In this document: piece after piece, positions 60,099 to 64,000 of the stretch
Numbering within the stretch: position 1 is the first letter of the stretch
Layout: each line of letters begins with the position of its first letter
NCBI GenBank assembly: GCA_046346845.1
Contig: JAXMHH010000003.1
Location: 62,001 to 126,000, forward strand
Direction: 5' to 3'
Origin: DSSB01 sp046346845
Lineage (GTDB): Bacteria > UBA10199 > DSSB01
Length of the DNA: 64,000 bases
Translations under genes and position numbers: made by a program
The notes under the pieces: model-generated
Databases searched by the model: none
Told to the model about the DNA's origin: nothing
The model's input: only the letters and a program-made list of their open reading frames with translations

Positions 60099-61076
60099 AT
60101 GAAATTACGACAAGGAATAGTCTTAGCGAGTCTTATATTTTTGGGCGCCTGCAGTGGCTCGGCATCGAATCTTGCCACGGTCCCGAATGCCCCGAACCCC
60201 GCTACTCCCGTCACCCCAACGACCCCGAACCAGGCTGTCGCTTTTCCCGGCGATTACAAGAAGACGCTTTCGAGCGGTGGCCTTGATCGCGAGTACATTC
60301 TCCACATCCCTAAGAATTACGACGGTTCTAAGCCCTTGCCCCTCATGTTCATCTTGCACGGGAATGGCGGCACGGCCCAAAGCATGCTCAAGTCAACCGG
60401 CATGAATGATACGGCGGATAAGAATGGATTCTTCGTCGCCTATCTGCAGGGCACCGTAGAGTCGGATGGCAAACCCACATGGAACTGCGGCATTACCCCC
60501 AATGCTATCAACATCGACGACGTGGGCTACTTCCGCGATGTCGCCAATCAAATACAAGGCGAAGTCAAGGTCGATAGCAAGCGGATCTATGCCTCGGGTT
60601 TCTCCGCCGGCGCCTCCATGACCTATCGCTTGGGCGCGGAGCTCCCGGATATCCTGGCCGGAATCGCCATCGTGGAAGGGTCGATCGCTATCAGCACAGA
60701 CAATGGGGTCTCGTATAAAAAAATTCCAACCCCGAAAGGACCGATCCCCGTGGCCATCATCCACGGCATGGAAGACCAGGCTGCTCCCTATGATGGGGGC
60801 CCAGGCAGCAAATACGTTTATGCATCGGTCGCAGAGGCCGTCAACTTTTGGACCACGGCGGACGGCTGCAGCGCTTCGTTGCCAGAAAAGACCAGTCCGG
60901 ACGGCAATGTGATTGCCAAACGCTATGTGAACTGCACCCCCGGAACCGAGGTTCAGTTATTCACGATCGTCAATGGCGAGCACCAATGGCCTACCCTCGA
61001 AGGCGATACCCATTTCCCGGGCAGCGACGTGATTTGGAATTTTTTCAACCGAATCGCAAAATCGGATGCGGAGTAA
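60099..61076 (+). CDS. Lipoprotein PHB-depolymerase-family/feruloyl-type esterase
   Basis: A 325-aa lipoprotein of the Esterase_PHB/LpqC type (carbohydrate-esterase family 1-like). The lipobox is IFLGAC near residue 19. A Pro/Thr-rich linker leads to a hydrolase core with FILHGNGGTAQSM, GFSAGASMTYRLG (serine elbow) and VNGEHQWPTLEGD (His). The family includes polyhydroxybutyrate depolymerases and feruloyl esterases; which one cannot be told. It follows the other esterase gene and is cotranscribed. Confidence 0.84.
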   Translation: MKLRQGIVLASLIFLGACSGSASNLATVPNAPNPATPVTPTTPNQAVAFPGDYKKTLSSGGLDREYILHIPKNYDGSKPLPLMFILHGNGGTAQSMLKSTGMNDTADKNGFFVAYLQGTVESDGKPTWNCGITPNAINIDDVGYFRDVANQIQGEVKVDSKRIYASGFSAGASMTYRLGAELPDILAGIAIVEGSIAISTDNGVSYKKIPTPKGPIPVAIIHGMEDQAAPYDGGPGSKYVYASVAEAVNFWTTADGCSASLPEKTSPDGNVIAKRYVNCTPGTEVQLFTIVNGEHQWPTLEGDTHFPGSDVIWNFFNRIAKSDAE

Positions 61077-61126
61077 GCAAGGCAGATTCCACTGCTATCG
61101 GGCAAAAAATAAATACTTTAAGTGAG

Positions 61127-61576
61127 GTGTGTTTTAAGATAATAATTCGATCTGAAGGCATCTTTTATCGTCAGGAGCCTAACATAAAAGTAGCCGTAAT
61201 CATCATAGGATTGTTGGGAATTCTCGCCTCGGTGGGGTTGGGAACTTTATGGTTGTCCGACTACTATGAGAATAAGCCGACCATCGAGCAAGCCGATAAG
61301 ATCGCCGCGGAATGGGGCGGAAATATCGGCGCTCCCCAGCGGGCTCGCCTGACCCGGCTGGTGAATGCGGCTTACGCCATGATCATCCTCAGCGGGGCGG
61401 CCTTAATCCTTCTCTTCCTCATCAAAAAAATTCCCATCGTCACCGCGCTTGGACTACTGATCGCCGGGATCGTACCCGGAATTTTCATCCCGACAGCCTT
61501 TATGGCGACTTCCTTTCTCATCCTAGCGGGACTTTTGGCGCTCTTCGTGAAGAAGAAGGCACCCGCGCCCGCCTGA
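61127..61576 (+). CDS. Small membrane protein downstream of the esterases
   Basis: A protein of up to 149 aa with two to four membrane helices (VAVIIIGLLGILASVGLGTLWL; AYAMIILSGAALILLFLI; ALGLLIAGIVPGIFI; FLILAGLLALFV) and a polar loop between the first and second. The start is unclear: GTG 61127 has no RBS, while AGGAG (61173-61177) lies six nt before an ATA at 61184 that could serve as a rare start. The C-terminal half is hydrophobic throughout. Function unknown. Confidence 0.55.
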   Translation: MCFKIIIRSEGIFYRQEPNIKVAVIIIGLLGILASVGLGTLWLSDYYENKPTIEQADKIAAEWGGNIGAPQRARLTRLVNAAYAMIILSGAALILLFLIKKIPIVTALGLLIAGIVPGIFIPTAFMATSFLILAGLLALFVKKKAPAPA

Positions 61577-61623
61577 AAATACCTGGAAAAATAAAACAAG
61601 ATCGCGAAGACGGAGGTATGATT

Positions 61624-62457
61624 TCAATGACCCCCCATCATCTTCTGCATCTCCTGCATCTGCTCCTGCAGCTCCTGGGCCTGGTCGATTTGTTTGTAAC
61701 CGGCCGGCAGTTGAAAGACCGCCGGGTCGATCGGGCCTTCCTTCACCGCGATCGCCTCTTCGTCCATCAACCGCTTGCCGCCGCCGAACAGCATCTTCAT
61801 CTTGGAGGTATTGATGCGCCGCAGGGGAAGCCCAGGGAGCGCCGCCAACTCCTTCTGCCCGGCGGACTGGAAAGCGCCCAGGGTCTCGCCCATCCCTTGG
61901 GCGGCCGCCTGCATGGCCTCTATTTCAGGCGTAGTTTTTTTCGGCGGCACGAGCGTGGGATCGACGCAGACCTCCTCGCTCATCTCAACTCTCTTGCCCT
62001 TCCGTTCCACCTTGTAATTGTCGCAGGTCCGCCCGGCGATGGTGAGAGTCCCCAATTTCTGCAGGACCGCTTGATCGGGATCGCCTAAATATTCGTTCAT
62101 GCGCTTTTGCAGGCCTTCCCCCATGTTCTTATCGCCCTTCGTGCCGGGCCGATTCATCATCTCGCCCATCATCTGTTGGGCACCGCCCATCATCCCCGTC
62201 ATCGCCTGGTAGTTCATGGCCTCGACCTGCTTTTTGCCGTGGTCGATGGTGTAGACTACCCCTTTGGCGTAGTCGGAGAGCACGTCGATCTTCGTGGAAG
62301 TGTCCCTCTCCAGGTGAAACTGCTCCGTCCAATAAATCGTCTTTTCCCCTTGGACCTTTTTTCCCTCCTTGATTTGGTAGGTCACGGTCAGATCCGCGGC
62401 GAAGGCAGGCAACGCAAGGCATGTCAGGAAGACACTGGAAAGAAGGCGCTTGCCCAT
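61624..62457 (-). CDS. Exported methionine-rich protein (DUF4412-like)
   Basis: A 277-aa exported protein. The Sec signal peptide (LLSSVFLTCLALPAFA) is cleaved near residue 20. The mature part begins ADLTVTYQIKEGKK and has a DUF4412-type beta-rich pattern (TKIDVLSDYAKGVVYTIDHGKKQVEAM). Methionine-rich stretches, TGMMGGAQQMMGEMMNRPG and QMQEMQKMMGGH at the end, could bind copper or silver; that is a guess from composition. ATG 62457 has GGAGG 5 nt upstream. A TTGGCG/TACAAT promoter pair may precede it. Confidence 0.72.
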   Translation of the reverse strand: MGKRLLSSVFLTCLALPAFAADLTVTYQIKEGKKVQGEKTIYWTEQFHLERDTSTKIDVLSDYAKGVVYTIDHGKKQVEAMNYQAMTGMMGGAQQMMGEMMNRPGTKGDKNMGEGLQKRMNEYLGDPDQAVLQKLGTLTIAGRTCDNYKVERKGKRVEMSEEVCVDPTLVPPKKTTPEIEAMQAAAQGMGETLGAFQSAGQKELAALPGLPLRRINTSKMKMLFGGGKRLMDEEAIAVKEGPIDPAVFQLPAGYKQIDQAQELQEQMQEMQKMMGGH

Positions 62458-62577
62458 GAAAACCTCCTTTTCCCGCATTGTACTCTTCTTGAAAGATTCG
62501 CCAATTTCTTTGTCGAAAGTCAGGGCTTGCCGCCCGGGCCGGCTCATGGCCTGAAGAGATGCAAATATTGGGGGAAA

Positions 62578-62594
62578 GGGGGGGGGGGGGGGGG
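62578..62594. repeat. 17-G homopolymer
   Basis: Seventeen consecutive G on the plus strand (C on the minus) between the DUF4412-like and lipoprotein genes, next to GGGGGAAA. Either a slippage-prone tract or a sequencing/assembly artefact. Confidence 0.6.
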
Positions 62595-62644
62595 AATTCA
62601 GTATTCTTCTGTATTCAAACGGCCTTGGCCAGGCGCGCCGCCCT

Positions 62645-63469
62645 TCAATCTTCCTCGTCAACCCCCACGCCCAGGACCAGGCCATGCGTCTCCTCGTCGG
62701 GTTGGAGGATTCCGTCGCCGTTGAGATCCCGGAACAATTGGGCCGAGCGTTTGACGTTCTCCACGACCAGCGCCAGCAAGTCGGGATGGTGGCCGGCATC
62801 GAGGAGAATCACGCCGCCCGCCCCGGCCGCCGCGCTGCTCAGGTCGACGCCGGCAAACCACTGGTCCAAATCGAAGCGGATAAAAAACCGCGTCACGCCG
62901 CCCAGGTCCAGGATGGGAAAACCGTCGGGACGCGTGCCTTGCAGCTTGAACTTGTCGTCCTGCTCCAAGACCGCCTGGAAGGGCGTGCCGTCCGAACGCG
63001 TGCCCCTCACCAACAGCGCACGGCCCAGGATGGGATCCGTCGGAGGAATGCCGGCCGGCAGCTGGGCGGCGTCCAGCTTGTCGAAGTTGAGCTCCACCTC
63101 ACAGTAGCTGCCGGCGGGAATTTGAATCAATTCGGTGGGCGGCAGGGTCGTGTTGCCTAGCAAATCGATCACAAAGGGTCCGGGGAAGTCGAACATGGGG
63201 TTGAGGGGTTCGGGCGTCACCTCGGCCTCGACGAAGCAGGTCTCCAAGGGATCGATGTCGATCTCTTTCAAGACGATCCGCGCCTCGCTGATCTTCACGC
63301 CGGAACCAGGGATGGGAGTGGGCGCCGGACCCGCCATCCCCACCGAACCGACGATCTGCAGCCCGACGGTCGTGGGATTTCCGGTATCGGTGCCGGTTTG
63401 GGCCCCGCAACCCGAAAGCGCCAAGCCGAGCAGTAGGGCCAATCCTAAGATTTTTCCCCTCTCGCTCAT
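62645..63469 (-). CDS. Lipoprotein with calcium-type loop (DUF4382-like)
   Basis: A 274-aa lipoprotein. The lipobox is LALSGC near residue 21. The mature part is beta-rich, with KISEARIVLKEIDID, IPAGSYCEVELNFDKLD, and near the end an EF-hand-like loop DLNGDGILQPDE. The layout resembles DUF4382 lipoproteins of unknown function. Its ATG overlaps the upstream regulator stop (ATGA), so it is translated with that gene, which may control it. Confidence 0.72.
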   Translation of the reverse strand: MSERGKILGLALLLGLALSGCGAQTGTDTGNPTTVGLQIVGSVGMAGPAPTPIPGSGVKISEARIVLKEIDIDPLETCFVEAEVTPEPLNPMFDFPGPFVIDLLGNTTLPPTELIQIPAGSYCEVELNFDKLDAAQLPAGIPPTDPILGRALLVRGTRSDGTPFQAVLEQDDKFKLQGTRPDGFPILDLGGVTRFFIRFDLDQWFAGVDLSSAAAGAGGVILLDAGHHPDLLALVVENVKRSAQLFRDLNGDGILQPDEETHGLVLGVGVDEED

Positions 63470-64000
63470 GCGTCATCCCCTATCCGCTGCGTGACCGGAA
63501 ACAGCTGGATGTTGAGTTGGTAGATCCGGTCGGGCTTTTGCTCGCCCGCCTCCGACTCGGCCAGCAGGCTTTTGCGAAAGGCCTCGATCTTCTTCTTGAT
63601 GCGCGGCAGCTCGCTCTGCCGAATGCCCAGGGTAGCCGAGGTGATGTCCCGCTCCTCGGCGCTCACGGTGGAGAGCGACTGCGCCGCCAGGTTGATCATC
63701 GACTGATGGAAATTCATCACGGCGAGGGATTTCACCTCGGGGGCGGTGGCGATGATGGGATCCGTTCGCTCGATGAGCTTGGTGTCGGCGCTCTTTTTGA
63801 CCAGGTTCAGCTTCAAGAGCAGCTTCAGCGCCCGCGCGGCCTGCTCTTTGGAAATCCTCGGCAGGATATTTTGGGCGATCCACCCGGGATCCGCCACAAA
63901 GCCGTCCAGCTGGATCATCTCCCGCAACACGATGTGAAACCACTGGGTATAAAAGCGAAACACCTCCCGGTGCAATTCGTGAATCTCCCGGAATCTACGG
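63466..64000 (-). CDS. TIGR02147/DUF4423 family protein, truncated by window edge
   Basis: The C-terminal ~178 residues of a regulator-like protein of the TIGR02147/DUF4423 family, found in Bdellovibrionota-, Fibrobacteres- and Myxococcota-type genomes and thought to control neighbouring genes. The visible part has FRFYTQWFHIVLREMIQ, NFHQSMINLAAQSL, ITSATLGIRQSELPRIKKKIEAFR and the terminal YQLNIQLFPVTQ. The frame continues past base 64000 without an upstream stop, so the N-terminus lies outside the window. The stop overlaps the lipoprotein start. Confidence 0.82.
   Translation of the reverse strand, partial: RRFREIHELHREVFRFYTQWFHIVLREMIQLDGFVADPGWIAQNILPRISKEQAARALKLLLKLNLVKKSADTKLIERTDPIIATAPEVKSLAVMNFHQSMINLAAQSLSTVSAEERDITSATLGIRQSELPRIKKKIEAFRKSLLAESEAGEQKPDRIYQLNIQLFPVTQRIGDDA

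Overview
The window is a GC-rich chromosomal segment, probably from a Deltaproteobacteria-like lineage (Myxococcota, Bdellovibrionota or a related uncultured group). The evidence is a regulatory PTS set with HPr kinase, RapZ and sigma-54; a gap-pgk-tpiA-secG-tRNA-Leu operon; PolX; a TIGR02147/DUF4423 regulator; and several Sec or lipoprotein secretion signals. The lineage is inferred from gene content only. I see no CRISPR array, no transposase gene and no complete prophage.

The first half is mostly core metabolism. From 1 to 4209 lie ileS (5' cut by the window edge), lspA, lgt, a CPBP protease and a 62-aa protein. From 4220 to 8219 is the minus-strand gap-pgk-tpiA-secG-tRNA-Leu(GAG) operon, with a terminator, a small inverted-repeat element and a partial copy of the tRNA 3' end. 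From 8249 to 13260 is a minus-strand FAD/Fe-S oxidoreductase set resembling glycolate oxidase and alkyl-DHAP synthase, ending in a lipid kinase. Then come rplM-rpsI, argC, pyrG, rpoN-hpf, ptsN, hprK-rapZ-EIIA(Man)-HPr-EI (a PTS phosphorelay with no visible sugar permease), metK and ahcY.

From 27230 to 37047 is a diguanylate cyclase-like gene followed by an envelope-glycan-like cluster: two GT2 glycosyltransferases, a GT39-like enzyme, DUF2304, a methyltransferase and two paralogous ~650-aa multi-pass membrane proteins that may be an unrecognised GT-C-type transferase family. nadC, valS, a secreted FG-GAP protein with a C-terminal sorting-like tail, a flippase-like protein, a GH113-like secreted protein, an AI-2E transporter, a Rieske protein, polX and cutA continue the core-like part to 51159.

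Two accessory stretches stand out. The first (51160-52492) is AT-rich and carries a STAS-like/HATPase protein translationally coupled to a DUF4325 protein. The second begins behind tRNA-Pro (53980-54053) and runs to about 61600. It carries a 40-bp direct repeat (54117-54156 and 56415-56454) bracketing a 134-aa gene and a 70-cysteine secreted protein with a granulin-like tail. Three small unknown genes there have good sigma-54 promoter matches, and two lipoprotein esterases follow. The window ends with a Met-rich DUF4412-like protein, a 17-G homopolymer, a lipoprotein and a DUF4423 regulator cut by the edge.

Sequence features, names and motifs were read by eye. No database search was run, so family names rest on motif recognition.
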